In this document: piece by piece, positions 28,730 to 37,319 of the stretch
Numbering within the stretch: the stretch's first letter is position 1
Layout: each line of letters starts with the position of its first letter
Assembly (NCBI GenBank): GCA_022767285.1
Contig: JALENY010000032.1
Location: 37,388 to 101,387, forward strand
Direction: 5' to 3'
From: Lachnospiraceae bacterium
GTDB lineage: Bacteria > Bacillota > Clostridia > Lachnospirales > Lachnospiraceae
DNA: 64,000 bases
Notes under the pieces: generated by a model
Seen by the model: the letters and a program-made list of their open reading frames with translations, nothing else
What the model was told of the DNA's origin: nothing
Database searches by the model: none
Made by a program: the position numbers and the translations under genes

Positions 28730-29404
28730 ATGGGGAGAAAAATGATAAATATACTGATTGTAGAAGATGAATTTTCCATTGCAAATCTGATAAGGGAATC
28801 TCTCAGCAGCGCAGGGTACTGCTGTACCTGCGCTTACGACGGTGAATGTGCCGCCACAGAAATCGAAAACAATGTATACGACCTGATCCTTCTGGATGTA
28901 ATGATTCCCAAAATCGATGGATTCGAATTGATCGAATACATAAAGCAGTACGAAATACCGGTGATTTTCCTCACCGCCAAAACCGATGTAAAAGACCGTG
29001 TCAAAGGCCTGCGTCTGGGTGCAGAAGATTACATCACCAAGCCTTTTGACGTGACAGAACTGATCGCACGGGTAGAAGTCGTTTTGCGCCGTTTTAACAA
29101 GTGTGCGGAGACCATTCAGGTATTGGATCTGACCATTGACACCGTTTCCAGAAAAGTCCTGAAAGCGGGCAACCCGGTGGATCTCACCTACAAAGAATTT
29201 GAACTGCTGCTTCTTCTGGTAAAAAACAAAAATGTTGCCCTGTATCGGGAAGTCATATATGAAAAGGTCTGGAAAGACCCGTTCTGCCAGGACACCCGCA
29301 CCGTGGATCTTCACATCCAGCGTCTGCGCCGAAAACTGGGCCTGGAGAAAAACATTCTCACCGTATTCAAAGTGGGCTACGAATTTGTGGATGAACTCAA
29401 ATAG
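28730..29404 (+). CDS. OmpR-family response regulator
   Basis: 224 aa. Receiver domain with acidic pocket (VEDE) and phospho-acceptor Asp56 in LILLDVMIP, Lys in FLTAKTD, then a winged-helix DNA-binding domain (LTYKEFELLLLLVKNKN and DTRTVDLHIQRLRRKLG). The ATG at 28730 has GGGGGAG at a good distance; an in-frame ATG at 28742 giving MINILIVEDE is a close alternative. Forms an operon with the kinase 24 bases downstream. Confidence 0.94.
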   Translation: MGRKMINILIVEDEFSIANLIRESLSSAGYCCTCAYDGECAATEIENNVYDLILLDVMIPKIDGFELIEYIKQYEIPVIFLTAKTDVKDRVKGLRLGAEDYITKPFDVTELIARVEVVLRRFNKCAETIQVLDLTIDTVSRKVLKAGNPVDLTYKEFELLLLLVKNKNVALYREVIYEKVWKDPFCQDTRTVDLHIQRLRRKLGLEKNILTVFKVGYEFVDELK

Positions 29405-29428
29405 AATACTCACTCCGGGGATGGATCT

Positions 29429-30838
29429 ATGAAAATATCATTGAAAATATTTATCTTCACCTACTGCATTATGGTATCCGCCACCATAATCGGAGGCTTT
29501 TTCCTGATTGACTCGTCTTATCAGCAAGATCTGACTCAGGCAAGAGAGATCGCCATCAACAACAACAAAACCCTTTACACCTACGTGGCTACACTGGAAG
29601 ACCTGCCCACCGGTGAATATACCCAATATTCCTTTGCAGACTTGTCCGGGCGAATGTCAGGCAGCACTTCTTCTGATGTTTTTATCGGCAACTATGATTC
29701 CTGGAAAAATCAGATTATTTCCGAGAGCGATACTCCATTCCTGGAAAAGGAACAGATCACCTGCAGCATCATCGAGCGGAACGAAAAAAAGACCTTTCAG
29801 GTTACCAGCTGCTACAAGGAGCACTATATTATCAATTACTATGATATCAGCGGCATTCTGAACCAGCGCGATGCCAATTACCTGCTGTACCGGAATGTGA
29901 TCATTTCGGCATCCGTTATTATCGCAGTGATTCTCTATCTTTTTTCCTGGTACATTACACGACCGTTGGTAAAAGTGACCGCCATGGCCCATAAAATCGC
30001 AAAAGGCGATTATTCTGCAAGAGTCGATGCCCGCCACCGGAAAATGAAGTCTTACGAAGTGGAGCAGCTCGGGCAAACGCTGAATCTTCTGGCAGAACAT
30101 ACGGAAAAACATATCTCTGAGCTGGAGGATCAAGCCCGGAAAAAAGAAGATTTTATGAGCAACTTTACCCATGAGATCAAAACCCCCCTGACTTCCATCA
30201 TCGGATATGCTGATCTGATGCGCACCTACGATCTGACACCTGAAAAAAGACAGGAATACAGTACTTTTATTTACCGGGAAGGAAAACGGCTGGAACAGCT
30301 GGCTCTGAATTTGCTTCAATTGATCGTCATGGACAAGGTGGAATTCTCCACAACGGAATTAAGTGCGAAGGCACTTTTTGAGCAGCTGCGCTCAACCGTC
30401 ATTTTCCTGGCTGACAAGTATCAGACCAACATCCGCATCCACTACACACCTTCCGTCCTGAATGCAGAACCCACCATGGTCATCACGGCAGTCATGAATC
30501 TGGTGGACAATGCCTGCAAGGCTTCGGAAAAAGGCCAGTCCATTTTCGTTATAGGCAAAGTTGAGGAAGATTATTACGTCATCCATGTCATTGACAAAGG
30601 GCGAGGTATTCCCTCTGAACAGATCCAAAAGATCACGGAACCGTTTTATATGGTAGACAAATCCCGTGCCCGAAAACAGGGAGGTGCCGGTCTCGGTCTG
30701 GCTCTATGCTATAAGATTGCCGCTCTTCACGGCGGAGATCTGCATATTCAGAGTGAACTCGGCAAAGGTACCATCATAAAACTCCGCCTGAAGCTGAATC
30801 CCGATCTACAGAAAGTGCAGGTGAGCAAACATGAATAA
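29429..30838 (+). CDS. Membrane sensor histidine kinase
   Basis: 469 aa. Two membrane helices (about 7-28 and 155-176) enclose an extracytoplasmic sensor of about 125 residues; a HAMP domain, the phospho-acceptor His248 in FTHEIKTPLTS, the N box NLVDNACKAS, G1 DKGRGIP and G2 GGAGLGLAL follow. It pairs with the preceding response regulator. The 3' end overlaps the next gene by 8 bases, which ties that small membrane protein to the signalling unit. Confidence 0.94.
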   Translation: MKISLKIFIFTYCIMVSATIIGGFFLIDSSYQQDLTQAREIAINNNKTLYTYVATLEDLPTGEYTQYSFADLSGRMSGSTSSDVFIGNYDSWKNQIISESDTPFLEKEQITCSIIERNEKKTFQVTSCYKEHYIINYYDISGILNQRDANYLLYRNVIISASVIIAVILYLFSWYITRPLVKVTAMAHKIAKGDYSARVDARHRKMKSYEVEQLGQTLNLLAEHTEKHISELEDQARKKEDFMSNFTHEIKTPLTSIIGYADLMRTYDLTPEKRQEYSTFIYREGKRLEQLALNLLQLIVMDKVEFSTTELSAKALFEQLRSTVIFLADKYQTNIRIHYTPSVLNAEPTMVITAVMNLVDNACKASEKGQSIFVIGKVEEDYYVIHVIDKGRGIPSEQIQKITEPFYMVDKSRARKQGGAGLGLALCYKIAALHGGDLHIQSELGKGTIIKLRLKLNPDLQKVQVSKHE

Positions 30839-31661
30839 ACGAAAAAATGCACTGATGGAATTACTTAAAAATCTCGCTGTGCTTATTCTTCTTTTCCTTG
30901 TTACCCTGCTTCTTCTGAAACTGCCGAAATTCTATTATGAGAAAAAAGATAAGGCCCTTTTTCAGGAAGTCAGCACCATTGATTATTCCGTCAGCACAGC
31001 CGTAAAAAAAATGAGCTCCACGCAGGAATCGGAAGCCCTGATCTCCGATGATACTCTCATAACCACCGACGAAGATTTTTTCTACTCTGAAGATCAGGAA
31101 TCATACACCTGCCAAAAACTCATCGCAGAACTGGAACAGCTGCTTATCGATCCCTGGTTTTCATATTTTCAGGAATTTCTCAATTACGATAGCGAGTTCA
31201 CCAATATTGCGGTAGTAAAAATGAAGCTTTATCGGGTCATAAACAATACCATTTACTCCTACACCCTTGGAGCCCTCCGCTTTGAATACGATGACAGTTA
31301 TATTTCGGCAAACGGATTGATTCTGTTCGACGCCGATAATACCAGTGTTCTGGCACTGGAAGGAAGCTGTGCTTATCTGGAAGAGGCCGACTATTATTTG
31401 GAAGAAGAAGATTATTTTTATAAGACTTACTGTTACGAAGAAGCAGAGCAAAAGTTTAAGGAATACTATAAAGACTGCTCCGATTTTGATGATTACACAC
31501 TTCAGGCCTACGATCCTTATTACTTAGTAATCGCACCGATTTCTCCGGAGTCGGAATTAAATGAGGCTCTGGTGTTTGAACTGGAACAGCTGTTTATCAA
31601 ATCCAAAGAGACAAAGGTTGATTTTCAGGAGGCATTGGGTATTCCGACTGAAAAGGAGTAA
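30831..31661 (+). CDS. Membrane-anchored acidic protein of unknown function
   Basis: 276 aa. One N-terminal membrane helix (about residues 11-28, AVLILLFLVTLLLL) and a long acidic, tyrosine-rich extracytoplasmic part (e.g. EEADYYLEEEDYFY). No family recognised. The start overlaps the kinase gene by 8 bases with AGGTGAG upstream, so it is probably co-translated and may act as an accessory sensor or regulator of the kinase. This role is inferred only from position. Confidence 0.8.
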   Translation: MNKRKNALMELLKNLAVLILLFLVTLLLLKLPKFYYEKKDKALFQEVSTIDYSVSTAVKKMSSTQESEALISDDTLITTDEDFFYSEDQESYTCQKLIAELEQLLIDPWFSYFQEFLNYDSEFTNIAVVKMKLYRVINNTIYSYTLGALRFEYDDSYISANGLILFDADNTSVLALEGSCAYLEEADYYLEEEDYFYKTYCYEEAEQKFKEYYKDCSDFDDYTLQAYDPYYLVIAPISPESELNEALVFELEQLFIKSKETKVDFQEALGIPTEKE

Positions 31662-31711
31662 AAATCTCTTGTTTCCACTTTTATCCTGCTAAAAGAATCT
31701 TTTCGATACCT

Positions 31712-31727
31712 CAAAGATACATCTTTG
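31712..31727. promoter_or_regulatory. Perfect 16-base palindrome upstream of the C39-like gene
   Basis: CAAAGAT-AC-ATCTTTG. Candidate operator for the neighbouring response regulator or another dimeric regulator; it could also be a small hairpin. It lies 82 bases before the ATG of the C39-like gene. Confidence 0.4.
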
Positions 31728-31742
31728 CAGGTAAAATGATAC

Positions 31743-31784
31743 AACCTCCATATAAGATAAAATCCAGAATCTTACATGGAGGTT
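31743..31784 (+). promoter_or_regulatory. Hairpin that hides the ribosome site of the C39-like gene
   Basis: AACCTCCATATAAGAT (31743-31758) pairs with ATCTTACATGGAGGTT (31769-31784), 15 of 16 positions, 10-base loop. The Shine-Dalgarno GGAGG (31778-31782) is entirely within the right arm, and the ATG starts 10 bases after the stem. There is no T-run, so it is not a normal terminator. It may control translation. Confidence 0.7.
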
Positions 31785-31793
31785 ATTCTTATC

Positions 31794-32660
31794 ATGAACC
31801 ATACTTATCGAAAATCATCATCTGCCAGAAGACGTGCAAAACTCAGACGATATCGTTTTATCCTTTTTGTTATACTAATCGCTGTTTCTGTGATTGCCAT
31901 ACGGCACTGTTTTCAGAAACTGAGCGAACTGCACAGCCTGGCAGAAACCGGGGCGGAGGATTCCTCCACTCTTTTTTCCATTTTGCTGGAAGGAAAAGAC
32001 GATACTCACTCCTCTTCGTCCAATCTTCAGTATTATCCTTCCGACGAATCCTATCTGATCGCTCTGGACGGCCTGTCTCAGGATGGCATTCCCACCGGAT
32101 GCGAATCAGTCAGTACCGTTTGTGTACTGCAATATTGGGGCATTGACATTACCCCTGACACTTTCATTCAAAACTATCTGCCCTGTGAAAACTTTTTTGT
32201 TAAAGGAGAAACCATCTACGGACCGGATCCAAATGAATCCTTTGCAGGAGATCCCTATACTTCCGGAAGCCTGGGCTGTTTTTCCAACGTCATCATCAAA
32301 GCACTTGATGCCATGAAAGCTGATGGGTATCCAGAAATCCGTGATTTTCAGTTTCTGAACATCCGCGATCAGTCTCTCGCTTCCCTGGCAGACACCTATG
32401 TAACCAGAGGAATTCCCGTCATCGTCTGGGCAACCATGAACATGCAGCCATCGTACGAGGGCATGGAATACTATCTGAAAGACGGTTCACTTTTCACCTG
32501 GACGGCCCGGGAACACTGCATGGTTTTATGCGGTTTCAGCGATAGCTCTTTCTATCTGATGGATCCCATGGCCGACGGTGAAATTGCAGCCTATGATAAG
32601 GATGTCTCAGAAACCCGTTTCGATGAGCTGGGACAGCAGGCGGTCGTACTGGTAAAATAG
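31794..32660 (+). CDS. C39-like peptidase domain protein, membrane anchored
   Basis: 288 aa. Basic N-terminus, one membrane helix (about residues 23-42), then a Peptidase_C39_2-type domain. The candidate catalytic Cys is in GIPTGCESVSTVCVLQYWG, the His in REHCMVLCGF and the Asp in YLMDPM, giving the papain-like triad. The start ATG at 31794 is preferred over one at 31776 because GGAGG lies between them. Members of this family are mostly uncharacterised extracellular cysteine peptidases; target unknown. Confidence 0.82.
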   Translation: MNHTYRKSSSARRRAKLRRYRFILFVILIAVSVIAIRHCFQKLSELHSLAETGAEDSSTLFSILLEGKDDTHSSSSNLQYYPSDESYLIALDGLSQDGIPTGCESVSTVCVLQYWGIDITPDTFIQNYLPCENFFVKGETIYGPDPNESFAGDPYTSGSLGCFSNVIIKALDAMKADGYPEIRDFQFLNIRDQSLASLADTYVTRGIPVIVWATMNMQPSYEGMEYYLKDGSLFTWTAREHCMVLCGFSDSSFYLMDPMADGEIAAYDKDVSETRFDELGQQAVVLVK

Positions 32661-32688
32661 AAAATTTCACTGTGCAGCGTTTTTGATC

Positions 32689-33954
32689 CTATCGATTGTT
32701 AAAATCATCAATGGCCCTGAACATGGCCATCATATTTTCTGCCGAAGTCTGTCCCTGAATATTATGGACCGGATTGAAAACAAAACCGCCGCCCTTTGAG
32801 AACAGCTCCAGACGTTCGGTAACCTCATCATAAACCTCCTGCGGAGTTCCAAAGGGCAGCGTTTTCTGCGTATCAACACCACCGCCCCAGAAAGTGAATT
32901 TGTCACCCCACTGTTTTTTCAGCATATGACCATCCATACCTTTTGCCGAGAGCTGAACTGGATTTAAGATATCCACGCCCATCTCATAAAAATCCTGCAG
33001 AAAATCAGTGATCGCACCGCACGTATGGTAAAAAGTCTTCCAATTTGTATTTTGATGAACCCAGTCATCAATTTTCTTAAAATACGGTTTGTAAAATTCC
33101 CGGAAACATTCCAAAGACATAAACGGTCCATTTTGCGTACCAAAATCAGTTCCGGATATGATCAGCGCCTGAACCTTATCGCCACAGGCCTGTTTAAAAA
33201 GCTCCGCATTCTTTAACGCGATTTCCGTCTGATATTCAAAAATCTCATGAATATAATCCGGACAGATCATATGAGCCATCATAAAATCAGGCACGCTTCG
33301 AATGCCTTTCGGTTCCTTGACATTCGGTCCCGGAATCAATGCGAAATCACCCAAACCGGCAATGGCTCCCCCGGCAATCATACCGTAATCCGTGTTTTCA
33401 TAAAACCAGTTGCATCTATCCTCTATTCTTTTCACTTCTTCATCCGTTAAAACCCCGAAATCGTCTTTGAAATCTTCTCGTCCACCCACGGTATCCTCGT
33501 CGAAAGGAATATTTCCTCTCAGCAGATGGTCAAAGTAAAAGCCGTCTTTCGGCATCACAGACGCCGGAGGATAGTTCATGTCTCCCTGGGCATAAAGATA
33601 CGTATTTCCCGCCGAGTCAACGGTTGTATTAAACATTTCCGGCACTTCTACGTCCAGACCTGACTGCAGGCGCCAGGGTTTCCATCCTTTATTTTCAAAT
33701 CCGAACATGGTCATATTATTGGTGATATCCACCACATCAATATGCAATGCCTGACGTACATCCTCCTCCACCATTCCCAGCAGCTGAAGGGGCTCATTGA
33801 TTTTGATTTTTCTTTCCTCCAGCCCTAATGCTGTTCTGAGTTTTGCAAGCGCATTTGCATTGATTCCGGTAATCGCTGTGGATCCCAGATCCACAACCAC
33901 CTTATCGGACTCTTGGTGATTTAGTGTTTGAACAAATCGCTCTCTTGATATCAT
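32689..33954 (-). CDS. UroD-superfamily protein 3
   Basis: 421 aa, longer than the other two UroD-like proteins in the window. It opens MISRERFVQTLNHQESDKV and has FYHTCGAITDFLQDFYEMGVD (His-x-Cys zinc motif) and FWGGGVDTQKTLPFG, then GGGFVFNPVHNIQG. It clearly belongs to the methyltransferase-like branch, yet no corrinoid or haem genes are present. It is followed upstream by a LacI-type regulator, and a matching operator lies 20 bases before its ATG. Substrate unknown. Confidence 0.86.
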   Translation of the reverse strand: MISRERFVQTLNHQESDKVVVDLGSTAITGINANALAKLRTALGLEERKIKINEPLQLLGMVEEDVRQALHIDVVDITNNMTMFGFENKGWKPWRLQSGLDVEVPEMFNTTVDSAGNTYLYAQGDMNYPPASVMPKDGFYFDHLLRGNIPFDEDTVGGREDFKDDFGVLTDEEVKRIEDRCNWFYENTDYGMIAGGAIAGLGDFALIPGPNVKEPKGIRSVPDFMMAHMICPDYIHEIFEYQTEIALKNAELFKQACGDKVQALIISGTDFGTQNGPFMSLECFREFYKPYFKKIDDWVHQNTNWKTFYHTCGAITDFLQDFYEMGVDILNPVQLSAKGMDGHMLKKQWGDKFTFWGGGVDTQKTLPFGTPQEVYDEVTERLELFSKGGGFVFNPVHNIQGQTSAENMMAMFRAIDDFNNR

Positions 33955-33974
33955 TTCTTATCTCCTTTCATTTT

Positions 33975-33988
33975 CGTGTCCGCACACG
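33975..33988. promoter_or_regulatory. Operator before the third UroD-like gene
   Basis: CGTGTCCGCACACG, one symmetric mismatch from the perfect palindrome at 35086-35099. It lies between the LacI-type regulator gene and the UroD-like gene. Confidence 0.7.
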
Positions 33989-34038
33989 GTTTTGCCTGAA
34001 AAGAATCCTTTGAAATTTCTCCCACATGCGGGAGAAAA

Positions 34039-35076
34039 CTATAAATCTTCCATTATACTGTATTTTGTGACAATTGTAGTATCCGTATAATTAAACTCTT
34101 TTTCCGGCCTTTGATTCCACAAAAGATATTTTCCCATTATGCTGATTCCCTCATATCCCTGTCTGTATGGATCCTGACACACAGTAGCCGCTACCACGTC
34201 GGATTTCAGATACATTTTAATACTATCTGTCAAATCAAAAGTCACGATTTTAACTTTCCTGCCGGAATCCAGAATCGCCTGAATCCCCCCTTTGCTGCCG
34301 GCGCCTGCAAAACATATTCCATCCAGCAGCTCTTCTTTTTCCAACAATCTTCTGGTTACATCATAAGAAATCGAGTCTTTTTCTTCATTGCAAAGGATAT
34401 GAGCCACCTGTATCAGTGGAAAGTCAGCGCGCAGTGTATCACAGATACCTTCCGCGCGCTGTTCAACTGCCAGGTTCTTTTTTGAGCTTTTAACAATTGC
34501 GTATCGTTCCGGTTTTCCCGGGTTCATCATACCCATCAATCCTGCCGCTACTGCTCCGCTTTTCCTGTAGCAGCATCCCACGTAGGCCATTCTTCCTGAC
34601 TTTCTGACATCCGTGTTGATTGTTACCACTTCTATCCCACGTTCTTTCAGAATATGAATTTTTTCCGCAATAGAAGGATCATTCACAGGTGTGAAAACAA
34701 TACCGTTCACTTGTTCTTCTTCCAGTGCGGTTAAAAGCTCCAGCTGCTTTTCTGCCACAAAACCGGACATGGTCTTAATCGAACTGTCCACACCAAATTC
34801 TTCCATTTCTAACAGTGCAGCATTTACACCACTCATTACTTCATTAAAAAAAGCATTTCCCTCTGCGTTTAGTAAAACACCTATTTTTTTCTTTGTATAG
34901 CGATTGTCAGCCAAAGCTTTTGCAGCATAATTCGGTTTGTATCCCAATTCTCTGGCAATTTTTTTAACATTTTCTTCTACTTCCGCCCTGACTCCCGGAC
35001 GACCATTTAGTGCACGGTCTACTGTCCCTCGGGATACCCCCGCTGCCTCTGCAATTTGTTTAATCGTAACTCGCAT
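34039..35076 (-). CDS. LacI-family transcriptional regulator controlling the third UroD-like gene
   Basis: 345 aa. N-terminal helix-turn-helix (TIKQIAEAAGVSRGTVDRALNG) and a type 1 periplasmic-binding effector domain (GVLLNAEGNAFFNEVMSG). The GTVDRALNGRPGV variant is typical of regulators related to sugar-binding ABC proteins. Start at 35074-35076 has GGAGG 6 bases upstream; an adjacent ATG at 35079 is too close to it. Operators at 35086 and 33975 imply autoregulation and control of the UroD-like gene. Confidence 0.92.
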   Translation of the reverse strand: MRVTIKQIAEAAGVSRGTVDRALNGRPGVRAEVEENVKKIARELGYKPNYAAKALADNRYTKKKIGVLLNAEGNAFFNEVMSGVNAALLEMEEFGVDSSIKTMSGFVAEKQLELLTALEEEQVNGIVFTPVNDPSIAEKIHILKERGIEVVTINTDVRKSGRMAYVGCCYRKSGAVAAGLMGMMNPGKPERYAIVKSSKKNLAVEQRAEGICDTLRADFPLIQVAHILCNEEKDSISYDVTRRLLEKEELLDGICFAGAGSKGGIQAILDSGRKVKIVTFDLTDSIKMYLKSDVVAATVCQDPYRQGYEGISIMGKYLLWNQRPEKEFNYTDTTIVTKYSIMEDL

Positions 35077-35085
35077 CATTACCTC

Positions 35086-35099
35086 CGTGTCCGGACACG
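35086..35099. promoter_or_regulatory. Perfect palindromic operator before the LacI-type regulator
   Basis: CGTGTCC-GGACACG, perfect 14-base dyad with the central CG step replaced by CC/GG halves meeting at C-G, 10 bases upstream of the regulator's ATG. Partner of the site at 33975. Confidence 0.75.
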
Positions 35100-35190
35100 T
35101 CACCTTTTATTTAGAATATCGTAAGTAGTTTCTCTCGTCAATTGGCATATACACCCAAATACTCTGCTGCATTTTGTGCATAAATATTTT

Positions 35191-36276
35191 TTACACAGCA
35201 CGTCCGCCATGCCCATGAAATTTCCGTGCCCGGTCATACTCCATTAATTTACTTCTCTCCTCCGGTGTCAGATTCTTCGGAACCTCTATCTGAACTACAA
35301 TATATTCATCGCCTTTATGAGCAGGATTCTTCATGAAAGGGATCCCTCTGTTCTTAAGCCGGATTTTACTTCCGCACTGTGTTCCGGCCGGGATCCTGCA
35401 GGATACGTTTCCCGTCAGAGTCGGGACAACGACTTCTCCGCCAAGCACTGCAGCGGCATACGGAATGTATACCGTCACATATACATCATTTCCTTTCCGT
35501 TCATAACCCGGTTTCGGAATAATATGAACTTTCAGCATAAGATCTCCGTCCGTACCGCCGCCAGTTCCGGCAGCTCCTTTTCCCTTCAGGCGGATGCTCT
35601 GCCCTTCGTCTATACCTTTCGGAATATGCACCTGCAGTAACTGAGTTTTTCCGGTTTCATCCTGAATCTGCAGCATTTTATCACATCCGCATGCAGCCTC
35701 CTCAAAACTGATCTTAATATCCGCATGAGAATCCGCCCCTCTCTGACGGAAGCTGTGGCTGCCGAAACCTCCTTCGAATCCGGACCCGGACTGGTATGTT
35801 TTTCCCGAAAAACCATTTCCTCCCTTCCACTGGTATCCTTCTCCGGAAAAACCACTTCCCGCACGGAAACCACCGCCGTTTTCACCGCGTCCCCGGAAGA
35901 AATTTTCAAAAATGTCTCCGAAAATATCTTCCCCGTCTCCATCCGAAAAATGAAATTCCTGCCATGTCCCATCATTTCCGAAACCGCCCTCGTAATAGCT
36001 ATGACCGCCGGTCTGGCCGGCATGCCGGCCCCGGTCGGTGCCAAAACCTTCCTCAAATGCCGCAAAGCCATACTGATCATATAGCTTTTTCTTCTCGGCA
36101 TTTCCCAGGACGTCATAAGCTTCTGTCACTTCCTTAAATTTCTGTTCAGCCTGTTTATCGCCGGAATTCGTGTCCGGATGATATTTCTTGGCAAGTTTCC
36201 GATAAGCACGCTTGATCTCTTTTTCATCCGCATTGCGGTCAATTCCAAGGACATCGTAATAATCTCTTTTTGCCAT
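35191..36276 (-). CDS. DnaJ/CbpA-like J-domain co-chaperone without zinc finger
   Basis: 361 aa. J domain (residues 4-70) with the HPD motif in KKYHPDTNSG, then a long Gly/Phe-rich linker (about 75-190) containing repeated GGFG-type motifs, then a DnaJ C-terminal domain (KISFEEAACGC to the end). The four CxxCxGxG zinc motifs of classical DnaJ are absent, so it is a type II J-protein that stimulates a Hsp70 ATPase. It lies downstream of hsp20 but 265 bases away, past a hairpin. Confidence 0.92.
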   Translation of the reverse strand: MAKRDYYDVLGIDRNADEKEIKRAYRKLAKKYHPDTNSGDKQAEQKFKEVTEAYDVLGNAEKKKLYDQYGFAAFEEGFGTDRGRHAGQTGGHSYYEGGFGNDGTWQEFHFSDGDGEDIFGDIFENFFRGRGENGGGFRAGSGFSGEGYQWKGGNGFSGKTYQSGSGFEGGFGSHSFRQRGADSHADIKISFEEAACGCDKMLQIQDETGKTQLLQVHIPKGIDEGQSIRLKGKGAAGTGGGTDGDLMLKVHIIPKPGYERKGNDVYVTVYIPYAAAVLGGEVVVPTLTGNVSCRIPAGTQCGSKIRLKNRGIPFMKNPAHKGDEYIVVQIEVPKNLTPEERSKLMEYDRARKFHGHGGRAV

Positions 36277-36489
36277 CTAATCATCACCTCCTGCAATGTG
36301 GGCAAAATCGCTTTATCTCTCACAAATGCAAAGAAAAGCATCTTGTTCCATTCTCCCGCAGCGGCTGCGCACATTTTATGTCGCCGTTCTCTTCTTTTCT
36401 TATACCAAAAAGGAGATACTCAGTATCGCAACTGGTATCCCCTCCTGTTGTTTCTCATCTATATAAAAAGCATCTTATGCTTGTTTCAG

Positions 36490-36523
36490 AGTCCCGGCAA
36501 ACCGTGAATCCGTTTGCCGGACT
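36490..36523. terminator. Stem-loop just after hsp20
   Basis: AGTCCCGGCAAAC (36490-36502) pairs with GTTTGCCGGACT (36512-36523), one bulge. It lies 18 bases after the hsp20 stop on the minus strand. There is no clear T-run, so termination or mRNA protection are both possible. Confidence 0.5.
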
Positions 36524-36541
36524 GTTTTATCCGGGCTGTTA

Positions 36542-36985
36542 TTAACCCTCAATGGTAATAAATTTATTATCTTCCACTGCCGGTTTTGCTTCTTTTTTCA
36601 AAACTTCGATCTTCAGGATTCCATCTTCAAATTTTGCCTTGATATCTTCCTGCTCAACATCTTTACCTACATAGAAGCTTCTGCTGCAGGTACCGTAATA
36701 TCTCTCGCGGCGTATATACTTACCTGCTTCATTCTTCTGATCATCGTTTGTTTTTGTTGTAGCTGTGATGGTCAGATAGCCGTCTTTCAGTTCTGCCTGA
36801 ACGTCCTCTTTCTTGTATCCCGGAAGATCAATATCCAGTTCATAGCTGGATGCGTTTTCCTTTACATCCGTTCTCATAACCACCGGCGCTGTTGTATGCA
36901 CCCTTGCAGCGTTTTTAACAGGACGTGCAAAATCATCAAAAAACTCATCAAATAAACTTTCTCCAAAAATACTAGGCATCAACAT
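36542..36985 (-). CDS. Small heat-shock protein, Hsp20/alpha-crystallin family
   Basis: 147 aa ATP-independent holdase. The alpha-crystallin domain spans about residues 40-140 (ELDIDLPGYKKEDVQAELKDG, RRERYYGTCSRSFYVG, and GILKIEVLKK). Opening MLMPSIFGESLFDEFFDDF is common in clostridial members. A near-perfect CIRCE element and promoter lie 120-160 bases upstream, so HrcA repression and heat induction are expected. Confidence 0.96.
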   Translation of the reverse strand: MLMPSIFGESLFDEFFDDFARPVKNAARVHTTAPVVMRTDVKENASSYELDIDLPGYKKEDVQAELKDGYLTITATTKTNDDQKNEAGKYIRRERYYGTCSRSFYVGKDVEQEDIKAKFEDGILKIEVLKKEAKPAVEDNKFITIEG

Positions 36986-37101
36986 ATGTCATTCCTCCTT
37001 AAATATGCGGTATCATAACCGTAAACCTTTTTTATTTTCGGAACTGCAGGAATTAATTTGTTATATCTTGTATTATTTATTTCCTTTGTTCTGATGATTA
37101 T

Positions 37102-37143
37102 GTTATACCACTTTTATTAGCACTCGTCAAGCTCGAGTGCTAA
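37102..37143 (-). promoter_or_regulatory. CIRCE element and sigma-A promoter of hsp20
   Basis: TTAGCACTC (37117-37125), 9-base spacer, GAGTGCTAA (37135-37143): an exact match to the CIRCE inverted repeat bound by HrcA. On the minus strand TTGACG (complement of 37125-37130) and TATAAC (complement of 37102-37107) are 17 bases apart, so the -35 box lies inside the operator. Confidence 0.95.
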
Positions 37144-37266
37144 TAATTTTGATAAACTTTTTCTAAACTTTCTAAAGCAAAAATAAACAGGAGGATTCCG
37201 CGTTTGATCCCGATTCCGGATTGAGTATCCCTTTCATGTACATTGCAGGTCCACGGACAAAACCAG

Positions 37267-37310
37267 GACGACCACTACATGTACTTTTCGATAACATCGT
37301 AGTGGTCGTC
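37267..37310. other. Strong isolated hairpin
   Basis: GACGACCACTAC (37267-37278) and GTAGTGGTCGTC (37299-37310) are perfect 12-base arms; ATGT/ACAT can extend the stem past a bulged C. It is GC-rich within an AT-rich area. No gene is adjacent, so a terminator role is not obvious; it may be an element end or small RNA part. Confidence 0.55.
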
Positions 37311-37319
37311 TCATATAAC

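Noticed and set aside
28730..29404. Minus-strand frame (28691-29413) opposite the response regulator
   Set aside because: Antisense shadow of a clear OmpR-type gene.
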